64,000 nucleotides of DNA from the NCBI GenBank assembly GCA_028284385.1, contig JANQRT010000060.1, forward strand, positions 248,001-312,000. Reading direction: 5' to 3'. A program made the position numbers and the translations under genes. The notes under the pieces are model-generated. The model made no database searches. It was not told where the DNA came from and worked only from the letters and a program-made list of their open reading frames with translations. Positions 18,502 to 26,899 of the stretch are shown here, in pieces. The DNA is from Opitutaceae bacterium. GTDB lineage: Bacteria > Verrucomicrobiota > Verrucomicrobiia > Opitutales > Opitutaceae. Each line of letters begins with the position of its first letter. Position 1 is the stretch's first letter.

Positions 18502-20235
18502 ATGAAGCCTGAACAGATTCAGAAAGATCGGCCGCTCGCTTCCGAGCAAGCCAGCTCACGACGGCTCTACCTCTTTTTGGGGAATAACAAGATCGTTCTG
18601 AATCAAACTCCCGATGGCTGCTTGGCGACGCCTTTCTATGGCTTGGGAGATAAAGAATGGAATCAGGCATTAACAAAATACGCCTTCTCAAACGCCAAAC
18701 CGGTTCTGATCCACGAAACAGAGGGGAATGCGATTTTCTTCGCAGCCACTTCGGAAACTGATCTGGGAAGCCTGGCTGGCCAATCTTGCGCCTTTCCGCT
18801 CATCGAACTATATGAGGAGGCCTCGCTTAGTCCGGAACTCGCTTCCGATCTTCCAATCATCCGGCAAAACGCGATTCGCATTCCCTATCTTTATTTTGAG
18901 GAGACGGATTATATTTATCGCTTTCGAACGGAGAGACAGCGAAATCGCCACGTCTATCAGACCGATGAAACGTCGGTCGCTCTTTATCACAGCAAGTTAT
19001 GTGACGCCATAAAGGCCCTCAAACGTACCAAAGAACGTTCTGCAACTTCCCCTGCTATTCTCGATTTTGGAGCAACCCAATACTTGTTGCCCAGCCATTT
19101 CGGCTTTTGCCTTGGCGTCCAGAACGCCATTGAGCGGGCCTACGAAACCATCGCTGAAAATCCTGGCAAGCGTGTTTTCATGCTTAGCGAGCTCATCCAT
19201 AATCCCTTCGTGAATGAAGATCTCAAAGCTCGAGGGCTCAACTATCTCCAAAGCGACAAAGGCGTTCCGTTACGTGATCCAAATTCCGGTAGTCTCTATT
19301 GGGATACGTTAAAAGATGACGATATCGTGATCATTCCAGCCTTTGGAGCTCGCGATGAAGATAAGGTTAAGCTTATCGAGCGAGGACTTCCCATTAATCA
19401 ATACGATGCGACTTGCATGCTGGTTGAAAAAGTCTGGAAGGCTGCCAAACGGTATGGACAACAAGGATACACGGTCGTTATTCATGGAAAAGCCGAACAC
19501 GAAGAAACGAAGGCAACTTTCTCCAACAGCGCCATCTATGCTCCTTCTTTGGTGATACGCGATTTGCGAGAGGCGGAGATACTCCGCAACGTCATCCTCG
19601 AAGAAAACGGCAAGGAGCAGCGACGCCTTTTTGAATCGCTTGCGACAAAGGCTTCCCCGGATTTCGATCCAGGCAAGCACCTTGAGCGGCTTGCCTTCGT
19701 CAATCAGACAACACTCCTGCGCAACGAGACCCTCAAGATCATCGATTTCGTGCAGGCCGCGTTAGTCGAGAAATACGGCGAGAGCCATGTTGAAGAGCAC
19801 ATGGCCATGAGCAGCAAGGGAGATACCCTTTGCTATGCTACCCAAGTCAATCAGGACGCTTTATCGAAGGCGCTTCAAGAGGAAATCGATGTCGCCCTTG
19901 TAGTCGGAGGTAAGAATAGTTCGAATACATTTCAGCTTTTTCGACTTTGTCAGGAAGCCTTTGGAGAACGCGCTTTCTACATTCAATCGGAAGCTAACAT
20001 TCTGTCGAAGAACAGGATAAGCCATTTCATCTTTCCCTACGATCCTAAAGATCCCAAACAAGGCCGCATGGAAGAACGAGCCTTCCTCTCGAAAAAGAAT
20101 GGTATTCGAATTCTGATTACTGGAGGCGCCTCTTGCCCTGACGGCATACTGCAGCAAATCATAGCCAAGATTAACGGCTTCTTCGATTCTCGAGGAATCC
20201 GCAGTATGGATGCGGTACTTGCGGAGCTCTCATAG
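18502..20235 (+). CDS. ispH: 4-hydroxy-3-methylbut-2-enyl diphosphate reductase (IspH/LytB) with long N-terminal extension
   Basis: 577 residues from the ATG at 18502; the usual length is about 310-410. The C-terminal ~390 residues contain the IspH core: cluster cysteines in FGFCLGVQNAIERA, YDATCMLVEKVW and GGASCPDGI, plus LIHNPFVNEDL, VIHGKAEHEET and VVGGKNSSNT. It catalyses the last step of the MEP isoprenoid pathway, making IPP and DMAPP through a 4Fe-4S cluster. The first ~185 residues (RLYLFLGNNKIVLNQ to the core) are not a domain I recognise. They contain no signal peptide and are read in the same frame without a break. Single gene; no other MEP genes nearby. Confidence 0.93.
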   Translation: MKPEQIQKDRPLASEQASSRRLYLFLGNNKIVLNQTPDGCLATPFYGLGDKEWNQALTKYAFSNAKPVLIHETEGNAIFFAATSETDLGSLAGQSCAFPLIELYEEASLSPELASDLPIIRQNAIRIPYLYFEETDYIYRFRTERQRNRHVYQTDETSVALYHSKLCDAIKALKRTKERSATSPAILDFGATQYLLPSHFGFCLGVQNAIERAYETIAENPGKRVFMLSELIHNPFVNEDLKARGLNYLQSDKGVPLRDPNSGSLYWDTLKDDDIVIIPAFGARDEDKVKLIERGLPINQYDATCMLVEKVWKAAKRYGQQGYTVVIHGKAEHEETKATFSNSAIYAPSLVIRDLREAEILRNVILEENGKEQRRLFESLATKASPDFDPGKHLERLAFVNQTTLLRNETLKIIDFVQAALVEKYGESHVEEHMAMSSKGDTLCYATQVNQDALSKALQEEIDVALVVGGKNSSNTFQLFRLCQEAFGERAFYIQSEANILSKNRISHFIFPYDPKDPKQGRMEERAFLSKKNGIRILITGGASCPDGILQQIIAKINGFFDSRGIRSMDAVLAELS

Positions 20236-20285
20236 TTTGACAGCCGGTGGCATCCGCGTTGCGCGAAGGCGGTTCGTTGCCGCGC

Positions 20286-20711
20286 CTAGCCTGCCAATGC
20301 GATGAATCGAACGAAAAAATCGTTGCAGCGCTCTGCCGTCCAATCCTTTGGTTTAAACGTTCCTGAGCCGGTGACTTTTTCGAATACATCCTCTTGACGT
20401 CCAAGATACCGCATGCCCCAACCGGAGAACCGCCTTTCCAGGCAGCTTGCGAACTCGATCAGGCATACTTGCGAGTGTCGCTCGTCTCGCAGTATGCGAC
20501 CGAAGGTTTTGGTTAACTGCTCCCGTCCACCTTCTAGGACCTGCATAAAGAAGCCCTCTTCGAAGACTAGCGCCCCGGTAAGGCCGTCTCTTGTATTATT
20601 CTTTTCCGAGTTTTCCAGGATCGATTTGACGATAGAAAAGTCTAGGCCGGGCGCGACGCTACTAGCATAGATAAGCCTATATAGTGAGTTTCTACTATTG
20701 GATTCAGTCAT
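20286..20711 (-). CDS. BLUF-domain blue-light sensor (first copy)
   Basis: 141 residues, a BLUF domain with a short tail. The flavin-site Tyr is in LYRLIYASS, the Asn and fold signature in NTRDGLTGALVFEEGFF, the switch Gln in MQVLEGGREQL, and the Trp/Met region in FSGWGMRYLG. BLUF domains bind FAD and rearrange hydrogen bonds around the Gln on blue light. This one has no fused output, so it should act by binding a partner. It is convergent with ispH (50 bases) and divergent from the SLC13 gene. A second BLUF protein is at 44388-44837. Confidence 0.92.
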   Translation of the reverse strand: MTESNSRNSLYRLIYASSVAPGLDFSIVKSILENSEKNNTRDGLTGALVFEEGFFMQVLEGGREQLTKTFGRILRDERHSQVCLIEFASCLERRFSGWGMRYLGRQEDVFEKVTGSGTFKPKDWTAERCNDFFVRFIALAG

Positions 20712-21034
20712 GAAAAGATTGGTTTGCAGAGCCTGGAAGGTATCTCGCAGTAGAGTCCAGACGCTTGGGCCATGGGATGGTCCTCTTTCTATCGCAACTG
20801 GTCTCCAGTGTCAAGGTAGCCAGCTTGTTTAACAGGATCTGCGCGATCAGCCAGTTTTTCGCCTGTTTTTACCATCACCTCCATTGTACTGTGCTGCTTA
20901 ATCCAAGAAGACCTGGTAACCAGAGCTTCTTTGAGAATAGGATTGAGATTACCCGAAGACGGATTAAATTTGCTTAAGATTTTAAAAATAAAAATTAGAT
21001 ACTCTAATTATAATCCTGCTATGAACATGTCTCC
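20712..21034. promoter_or_regulatory. Divergent BLUF/SLC13 promoter region
   Basis: 323 bases without a supported gene. Near the SLC13 gene the sequence becomes strongly AT-rich (20965-21014). It includes a perfect -10 box TATAAT at 21009-21014, 20 bases before the ATG. No good -35 box stands at the usual distance, so the -10 may depend on an activator or be an AT-rich coincidence. Nothing else was recognised. Confidence 0.45.
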
Positions 21035-22648
21035 ATGAAAGCCAAAACGCTGATCGGTCTCGTTCTTGGCCTGGCTGCTTTCTTAATGGCCATCCTAAAT
21101 CCTCTTCCCGGGCTTTCTTTGGCTGGAAGTATCGCTTTGGGCATTTTCCTGATGGCTGCCGTTTTTTGGATTTTGGAGCCTATCCCGATCTATGCCACGT
21201 CGATGTTGGTGATTCTTTTGCAGGTCATGCTGCTAAGTAGCCAAGGATTGATTTTTTCGGTGCGAAACGTTCCCACCGTCGTGTTGAGAGAAACGACTGG
21301 AGAGTTCGATTTTCTGGCCCCTGCCTCGGCGATAAGCGGCGAGGGGTTCGTGTATCAGAAGGATGCGGACAATGCCTTGCGTCAAATTGCGGTTGAGCAA
21401 CTGAACATTGCCAATGCGGAGTGGATTACCATTCGATCGGAGACCATCGATCCGTCTCTACCGCTTATTCAGGATGCTAATCATCGTGCGATTACGGGAG
21501 GCGCTTATTCGTATTCGAAATTCTATGCCACTTTGGCTAGTCCGATCATCATGCTGTTTCTGGGTGGATTCGCTTTGGCTGCCTCTGCCGTGAAATTCGG
21601 ACTGGATAAAAATCTGACTCGCGTCCTTCTCAAGCCTTTTGGCAGCCAGCCCTCTTCCGTCTGTCTTGGTTTGATGTTATGCACGGGAGCTCTTTCCGCC
21701 TTCATGAGCAATACGGCGACTACTGCCATGATGATGACGGTCGCCTTGCCCATCGTTGGAAGTCTACCGAAGGCGGACCCTTTTCGAAAAGGAGTGGCCC
21801 TGGCCATTCCTGTCGCCGCCAATATTGGAGGGATTGCGACGCCTATCGGCACTCCGCCCAACGCGGTGGCTCTAGCCGCTTTGCGAGACAGTGGCATTTC
21901 CATCTCGTTCGCTTCCTGGATGGCGATGGCTACGCCCTTTGCCGTGATTCTGCTGATCGTCGCTTGGCGTTTGGTGCTCTGGCTATTCAAGCCGGAGACC
22001 GATCGATTTGAAATAAACATTAAGGGCAAATTTCAAACCAGTCCTAAGGCGATCATCGCCTATCTTGTATTCGCAGGGACGATACTCTTATGGCTGACCG
22101 AAAAACTGCATGGCATCTCGACCAGCATGGTGGCGTTTATTCCTGTCGCGCTGCTTCCAGCCTTTGGCGTTCTGGACAAAAAAGATATTCGAGGCTTTTC
22201 CTGGGAGGTTTTGTGGCTGGTCGCCGGCGGCATTTCGCTTGGTCTTTCTATGAAAGACACAGGATTGGCTAGTTGGCTCATCGGACAGGTATCCTGGCAT
22301 AGCTTTGGTGGTCTGGGCGTGGTGATCGCTTTTGGGCTCTGCGGCTATATTCTGTCGAATCTCATTTCCAATACGGTTACCGCTACTATCATCACGCCTC
22401 TTGCCATTACGGTTGGCGTTGCCCTCAGTTCCCAAGGAGGGTTTAATCTCGTATCGGCAATCGTTGCGATAACGGTAATGGTCAGCTGCTCGATGATCCT
22501 CGCTATCTCCACTCCGCCCAATGCCATTGCCATGAGTTGCGGTATTATCGATACTAAAGACCTTGCTCGTTCAGGACTGCTAGTGGGCCTTATCGGCATT
22601 GTATTGGCTATCCTGATGCATCTACTCTATTGGCCAATGCTGACTTAG
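21035..22648 (+). CDS. SLC13/DASS family sodium-coupled carboxylate or anion transporter
   Basis: 537 residues with ~11-12 hydrophobic segments. The two inverted-repeat substrate/sodium motifs are clear: SNTATTAMMM with NIGGIATPIGTPPNAVAL, and SNLISNTVTATIITP with STPPNAIAMSCG. The family imports C4-dicarboxylates, citrate or sulfate with sodium through the inner membrane. Unusually, residues ~70-160 form a hydrophilic insertion between early helices (VRNVPTVVLRETTGEF onward), most likely facing the periplasm. It follows an AT-rich promoter region and is not in an obvious operon. The family is sure, the substrate unknown. Confidence 0.92.
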   Translation: MKAKTLIGLVLGLAAFLMAILNPLPGLSLAGSIALGIFLMAAVFWILEPIPIYATSMLVILLQVMLLSSQGLIFSVRNVPTVVLRETTGEFDFLAPASAISGEGFVYQKDADNALRQIAVEQLNIANAEWITIRSETIDPSLPLIQDANHRAITGGAYSYSKFYATLASPIIMLFLGGFALAASAVKFGLDKNLTRVLLKPFGSQPSSVCLGLMLCTGALSAFMSNTATTAMMMTVALPIVGSLPKADPFRKGVALAIPVAANIGGIATPIGTPPNAVALAALRDSGISISFASWMAMATPFAVILLIVAWRLVLWLFKPETDRFEINIKGKFQTSPKAIIAYLVFAGTILLWLTEKLHGISTSMVAFIPVALLPAFGVLDKKDIRGFSWEVLWLVAGGISLGLSMKDTGLASWLIGQVSWHSFGGLGVVIAFGLCGYILSNLISNTVTATIITPLAITVGVALSSQGGFNLVSAIVAITVMVSCSMILAISTPPNAIAMSCGIIDTKDLARSGLLVGLIGIVLAILMHLLYWPMLT

Positions 22649-22663
22649 GTAACACAAAACTGC

Positions 22664-22785
22664 TAATGAACGCGAATTCACGCTGATTTTTAAACTAAAC
22701 GAGATCGATGGAAAATTTAAATTATCAATCTTCTCTATTCTCCATGGTAATTCAAATCCGTGTTCATTAACCTTCATTCGTGGTC
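22664..22785. repeat. Imperfect inverted-repeat element
   Basis: The left arm AATGAACGCGAATTCACGCT (from 22665) and the right arm read in reverse complement AATGAACACGGATTT (from about 22768 downward) are related. The right arm also carries the phrase TTCATTCGTGGTC. Similar phrases recur as dispersed intergenic palindromes in many bacterial genomes, so this is likely one copy of such an element. It fills most of the SLC13-receiver gap. Confidence 0.5.
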
Positions 22786-22809
22786 TTAAACCCTTAACCC
22801 CAGAATCTC

Positions 22810-23307
22810 ATGAGTGAAATCTATATAATGTGCGTCGATGACGAACCTGACGTGCTTGAGGCTGTCGAGCGGGACCTCTCTTCATTCGAAGACGTGTTTC
22901 CTCTAGAAGCCGCTTCCTCGGCTGAGGAGGCGAGATCCGTTTTGCAACAGATTGAGTCAAAGGGTGACGAGCTCGCTGTTATCTTTTGCGATCATGTGAT
23001 GCCAGGCGAAACCGGCGTGGAACTGCTCGAGTGGATGGAGCAGACGGATACGTTTAAAAACACCAGGAAGGCATTGTTGACCGGGCAGGCTGGATTGGAC
23101 GCCACGATTCAAGCCGTTAATCGAGCAAGCCTCGATTTCTATATCCAAAAACCTTGGACAAAGGACTCGCTACTCTCAATAGCTCGCGACTTGTTGACGC
23201 AATACGTGCTCGAGAGTGGCAGGAATCCACTTCCCTACATGACTATGCTCAATGCGGAAGAAGTGGCCAAGGCCATGCATGAGGGAGGTCTAATTTCCGA
23301 CGAGTGA
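22810..23307 (+). CDS. Response regulator receiver protein
   Basis: 165 residues. The receiver occupies ~1-130: CVDDEPDVLEAV, phospho-Asp in VIFCDHVMPGETGVELLEW, LLTGQAG and Lys in YIQKPWTKDSL. A C-terminal tail of ~35 residues has no output domain. The spelling FCDHxMPGxxGVE and the PW after the Lys are typical of receivers in RpfG-like and hybrid-kinase systems. Its stop codon overlaps the start of the histidine kinase (TGATG at 23305-23309), implying translational coupling, so the two are cognate partners. What the receiver acts on is not visible. Confidence 0.9.
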   Translation: MSEIYIMCVDDEPDVLEAVERDLSSFEDVFPLEAASSAEEARSVLQQIESKGDELAVIFCDHVMPGETGVELLEWMEQTDTFKNTRKALLTGQAGLDATIQAVNRASLDFYIQKPWTKDSLLSIARDLLTQYVLESGRNPLPYMTMLNAEEVAKAMHEGGLISDE

Positions 23308-24722
23308 TGAGCGATTTGCAGTCCGACCCGAGAATCGAGATCATTGGCAAGCTGCTGGAAGAGTTGCCGGAAATCGGACGCGCCAAGCTCGTTTTCAAAG
23401 CCGGTGAAACCATTGTAGAAGAAGGTCAATCCAATGATCGACTGCTTATTCTTTCCGAGGGCGAAGCCCAGCTGTGCAAGCGTGATCAGGATGGTTTTTT
23501 GGTCGAAGCGGATGCTTTTGGACCTGGCTCTATCCTTGGTCTTACGTCGTTTTGGACACGCCAACACGTTTTCGCCACCGTTGTTTCGGTAGCAGAGTCG
23601 AAATGCATTGCAATCACAAGGCCTGTATTTGATAAATTGGTACGAGATCATCCTGAATTTAGAGAATTGATCCAAGGTCTCTTTGTAAACAATCTCTCTC
23701 GACGCTATCATCACCTAGTTCGACTTCTTGTCGACATGTCTCGATTGGAGCGCCAGCTAAAAGAGGAGCGTAATCAGCTTCGGGATACATTGCAGCAGCT
23801 CGAGCAGACGACCAACCGCCTGATCAATCAGGAAAAGCTAGCCACGATGGGACAGCTCTTAGCTGGAATCGCTCATGAGATTAACAATCCTGTGGGAGCG
23901 CTTCTACGGAGTGTTGAAACCGCTGAGGAAACGCTCCTCCAGCTGATCGATTCCAACATGGGAGAAACCGAGCGTATCATGATTCGGGAAGGTTTAGCGT
24001 GCCCTTTCTGGAGTTCGGAGGACAAGAGAGAACGCATAGCGCAGCTGAGTGGAGAGCTGCCGGACGCTCCCCGAAGTCTTCTACGCCAACTGGCTCAGCT
24101 CACTGACAAGGCTATGGCGCTGTTGATGCCGTTTCTGAAGGACCAGTCCGATTGTGATCGGCTGTTGGCTATTTTCGACCTAGGAGTCTGCTTCCGGGGC
24201 GCGGGAATTGCCGCCAACCGGATTGAAGGAATCGTTTCCGGACTTAAGAACTATGGTCGAAGCGTATCCACTAATTGGGTAGACGCTAGCATTGTCGACG
24301 GTATTCGCGATACTTTAACCGTCTTGAATAATCGTTTGAAACGGTATGACCTGATTCTGGATCTCAAGGAAACTCCAGCCATGTCGTGTAACTTAGGGGA
24401 AATGAATCAGGTGTGGACGAATTTGCTGGTAAACGCCATGGATGCTACTTCCGAGGGAGATAGCATACGCATTTCGAGTAGCGTTCAAAAGGAATCGATT
24501 TTCGTCCGAATTGAAGATGCTGGGCCGGGGATTGATGAAGCCAGGCTGAAGACGGTTTTTCAACCGAACTACACGACCAAGAACCAGAGCGGTTCTTTTG
24601 GTCTGGGACTGGGTCTCTCTATTTCTCGTGACATCATAAAAAAGCATGGAGGAACCATTCGGGCCGATCGATCGGCCGACTTGGGAGGAGCTTGCTTTGA
24701 AGTGGAATTGCCAATACACTAG
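23307..24722 (+). CDS. Sensor histidine kinase with N-terminal cyclic-nucleotide-binding domain
   Basis: About 471 residues from the ATG at 23307. Residues ~15-135 match a cNMP-binding (CAP effector) fold: GETIVEEGQSNDRLLILSEGEAQL and FGPGSILGLTSFW. A coiled coil (~150-185) leads to the kinase core: H box GIAHEINNPVGA, N box NLLVNAMDATSEGD, G1 EDAGPGIDEA and G2 FGLGLGLSISRDII. A ~110-residue insertion separates the H box from the ATPase. There are no membrane segments, so the signal is cytoplasmic, perhaps a cyclic nucleotide. It is translationally coupled to the upstream receiver and abuts the WbuC gene. Confidence 0.92.
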   Translation: MSDLQSDPRIEIIGKLLEELPEIGRAKLVFKAGETIVEEGQSNDRLLILSEGEAQLCKRDQDGFLVEADAFGPGSILGLTSFWTRQHVFATVVSVAESKCIAITRPVFDKLVRDHPEFRELIQGLFVNNLSRRYHHLVRLLVDMSRLERQLKEERNQLRDTLQQLEQTTNRLINQEKLATMGQLLAGIAHEINNPVGALLRSVETAEETLLQLIDSNMGETERIMIREGLACPFWSSEDKRERIAQLSGELPDAPRSLLRQLAQLTDKAMALLMPFLKDQSDCDRLLAIFDLGVCFRGAGIAANRIEGIVSGLKNYGRSVSTNWVDASIVDGIRDTLTVLNNRLKRYDLILDLKETPAMSCNLGEMNQVWTNLLVNAMDATSEGDSIRISSSVQKESIFVRIEDAGPGIDEARLKTVFQPNYTTKNQSGSFGLGLGLSISRDIIKKHGGTIRADRSADLGGACFEVELPIH

Positions 24723-24724
24723 TG

Positions 24725-25225
24725 ATGAAGGAATCGTTGAAACAGGTTACGTCGAAAGAGCTTGATGAAATGTTGGAGAAAGCCGCCGCGAGCCCGAGAC
24801 TCCGCAGCCACCTTAACGTGCATCGTTCACTCGGCGATCCGATTCAGAGATTGTTGATCGCCGTTAAAAGTGGGTCTTACTTTCGGCCTCACAAGCATGT
24901 TGAGAAATTCGAAACGCTTCTTGTTCTGAGAGGGGAGATGGATGCCTTGATCTTTGATGATAACGGAGCGCTGAAAGAGCGTATTTCAACTTCCTCTTCG
25001 AAGAACGTAGTGATTGTCGAGATACCGAATAACACATGGCATACGCTCGTTCCCATGTCCGGGGATGTGGTGTTCTTCGAGACGAAACCTGGGCCTTACG
25101 ATCCAAGTCATCCTGCTGATTTTGCTGAATGGGCTCCTGAGGAAAAGCCGGGTAGTTCAGTGATGGCTTCTTTTCTCGAGAAGCTTGAAGACTTGAAAGT
25201 CGGGGAATCAGTTCAAGACTTGTAG
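24725..25225 (+). CDS. WbuC-family cupin-fold protein
   Basis: About 166 residues from the ATG two bases after the kinase stop. WbuC features are RSHLNVHRSLGDPIQRLLIA near the start, the metal-type cupin element SYFRPHKHVEKFETLLVLRGE, and a second cupin motif with NNTWHTLVP and the family phrase FFETKPGPYDP. WbuC proteins often accompany O-antigen or polysaccharide genes, but their activity is poorly known. Here the gene ends a receiver-kinase-cupin operon, which is unusual. The His residues in RPHKH and TWH and the Glu between them could hold a metal. Confidence 0.85.
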   Translation: MKESLKQVTSKELDEMLEKAAASPRLRSHLNVHRSLGDPIQRLLIAVKSGSYFRPHKHVEKFETLLVLRGEMDALIFDDNGALKERISTSSSKNVVIVEIPNNTWHTLVPMSGDVVFFETKPGPYDPSHPADFAEWAPEEKPGSSVMASFLEKLEDLKVGESVQDL

Positions 25226-25284
25226 GAGGTCTTCTTTTCGAGTTTTCGGTTGCAATCTTCCCCGCTTTTTATTCGAGAAAAGCC

Positions 25285-25821
25285 ATGCCCATCTACGAGT
25301 TCTATTGCCCCGACAACAATAAGATATATTCGTTTCTAGCCAAATCGCTTTCCTATCAGGAAAAGACGCCGAAGTGTCCGGACAACAGCGAGTTCAAGAT
25401 GGAAAAGCGCGTCACCGGTTTCGCCTTTATTGGTAAAGCCAAAGGCCCTTCCGAGGAGGATCCTTTCGATGATGTGGATGATGCTAAGATGGAGCGAGTG
25501 CTGGCGGAACTCGAGCGTGACATGGCGGGTTTTGATGAAAACAATCCCGACCCAAAACAGATGGCTCATCTTATGCGTAAGATGTCCGATTTGACGGGAC
25601 AAAAGCTGCCGGGAGAAATGGAGGAGATGATGCGTCGACTGGAATCAGGAGAAGATCCCGAGGCCCTTGAGGAGGAGTTTGGCGACGCGATTGACGATAT
25701 GGGAGACGACTTTGGGGCCGAAGGCGAGGATGCCGCTTCGAAACTCAAGCGCTTGCGTAAAAAGATGATGGGGCCTCAGCGTGATCCAAATTTATACGAC
25801 ATGGCCGCTTATTGCGATTGA
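25285..25821 (+). CDS. FmdB-like protein with degenerate zinc ribbon
   Basis: 178 residues. The start [12 protein letters not shown] matches the FmdB zinc-ribbon opening (MPIYEYxCxxC), but the CxxC knuckles are reduced to single cysteines (Cys8 in YCPDN and Cys31 in PKCPDN). Asn takes the second position of each. The [10 protein letters not shown] segment is also FmdB-like. The rest is very acidic and Met-rich ([31 protein letters not shown]), with a basic end. It is 31 bases from folD and probably co-transcribed. With two Cys left, zinc binding is doubtful unless it dimerises. Function unknown. Confidence 0.8.
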   Translation: MPIYEFYCPDNNKIYSFLAKSLSYQEKTPKCPDNSEFKMEKRVTGFAFIGKAKGPSEEDPFDDVDDAKMERVLAELERDMAGFDENNPDPKQMAHLMRKMSDLTGQKLPGEMEEMMRRLESGEDPEALEEEFGDAIDDMGDDFGAEGEDAASKLKRLRKKMMGPQRDPNLYDMAAYCD

Positions 25822-25853
25822 AGTCGAAGAAACGTTTCACTAAGCAGCGAACT

Positions 25854-26735
25854 ATGACCGCTATCATTCTTGATGGGACCGCATTGGCTAAAGAGATTCG
25901 CAAGGATCTAAAGGAACGCGTTAAGCGGATTCGAGAAGCCACTGGCGATCAGCCTCCCGTACTAGCAACCATTTTGGTCGGTTCCGATCCCGCTTCCGAA
26001 GTCTATGTAAACATGAAGGGCAGGGCTTGTCGCCGGGTTGGCATGGAGTCGCTAAAGATAGATTTGCCGGAAGGAACCACTAAAGAGCAGCTTCTCGCTA
26101 GAATCGATGAATTGAATAAAGATTCGAATGTCCACGGAATCCTGATACAGCATCCGGTGGCCGGACTGGAGGATGTCGAGCGGGAATTGTTTGATGCCAT
26201 CGACGCCCGAAAAGATGTGGATGGCGTAACGAGTTTAGGTTTTGGACGCATGTCTATGGGAGAGGATGCCTTTGGCTCAGCCACCCCGGCTGGAATTATG
26301 TCACTATTGCGTCACTACAACATCGAGCTTTCCGGAAAACATGCGGTTGTTGTCGGTCGGAGCGCCATACTTGGAAAGCCCATGGCAGCTATGCTGCTGA
26401 ATGCGAACTGCACGGTGACGATATGCCATTCGCGGACCGTCGATCTAGCTGGTCAAATAGCTCAAGCGGACATCGTGGTGGGAGCGGTTGGCCGGCCGGC
26501 TTTCATTAAACGCGATTGGATCAAAGAAGGGGCGGTAGTGGTTGACGCTGGCTATAATAAAATCGAGGGAGAATACATCGGCGACTGCGAGCTCGAAGGT
26601 CTTGATGACAAGGCTCTTGCCTACACGCCGGTTCCAGGAGGCGTCGGGCCCATGACCATCGTCACCCTTATCCAGCAGACGGTGGAATCAGCCGAAAAGA
26701 GTCTCGGTCTCTCCGCCGAAACGGTCTCTGCCTGA
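25854..26735 (+). CDS. folD: Bifunctional methylenetetrahydrofolate dehydrogenase / cyclohydrolase
   Basis: 293 residues from the ATG at 25854; an in-frame upstream ATG at 25812 overlaps the previous gene and is less likely. FolD interconverts methylene-, methenyl- and 10-formyl-tetrahydrofolate, feeding purine and fMet-tRNA synthesis. Visible: the [20 protein letters not shown] loop with the catalytic Lys, [14 protein letters not shown], the NADP loop [23 protein letters not shown] and [11 protein letters not shown]. The family form of the active-site segment is YVxxKxKxC, so GRACRR is a mild variation. The 3' region holds the Trp attenuator of the next gene. Confidence 0.96.
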   Translation: MTAIILDGTALAKEIRKDLKERVKRIREATGDQPPVLATILVGSDPASEVYVNMKGRACRRVGMESLKIDLPEGTTKEQLLARIDELNKDSNVHGILIQHPVAGLEDVERELFDAIDARKDVDGVTSLGFGRMSMGEDAFGSATPAGIMSLLRHYNIELSGKHAVVVGRSAILGKPMAAMLLNANCTVTICHSRTVDLAGQIAQADIVVGAVGRPAFIKRDWIKEGAVVVDAGYNKIEGEYIGDCELEGLDDKALAYTPVPGGVGPMTIVTLIQQTVESAEKSLGLSAETVSA

Positions 26736-26785
26736 AGATTTAAGCTCGACCTTTAGAGGATTCGTTCTATCACCGCAGTCCAATA

Positions 26786-26899
26786 ATGAAGTTCGAAGCG
26801 ACAGTTTTCCCTTGTCTAGACGTTGATCAAGCGAGCAACGTTTCCGGCTTCTTGGCTTCATGGTGGTGGCAAGTGAAGGCTCGACGATGGCGTTGCTGA
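26786..26899 (+). CDS. Putative tryptophan leader peptide (37 codons)
   Basis: ATG at 26786, stop TGA at 26897-26899. The C-terminal third reads SWWWQVKARRWRC: three consecutive TGG codons at 26861-26869 and a fourth Trp at 26888-26890. The ORF ends 29 bases before an intrinsic terminator, and a segment just after the Trp run (26872-26885) can pair with the terminator's 5' arm. This is the arrangement of ribosome-mediated Trp attenuation. It is too short for standard gene finding. The alternative, a W/R-rich secreted or modified peptide, is less likely given the overlapping RNA structures. Confidence 0.7.
   Translation: MKFEATVFPCLDVDQASNVSGFLASWWWQVKARRWRC

Noticed and set aside
26786..26899. 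RiPP precursor peptide with the adjacent methyltransferase as tailoring enzyme
   Set aside because: Although the C-terminus is W/R-rich, the overlapping antiterminator and terminator positions fit Trp attenuation better, and no other RiPP enzyme is nearby.
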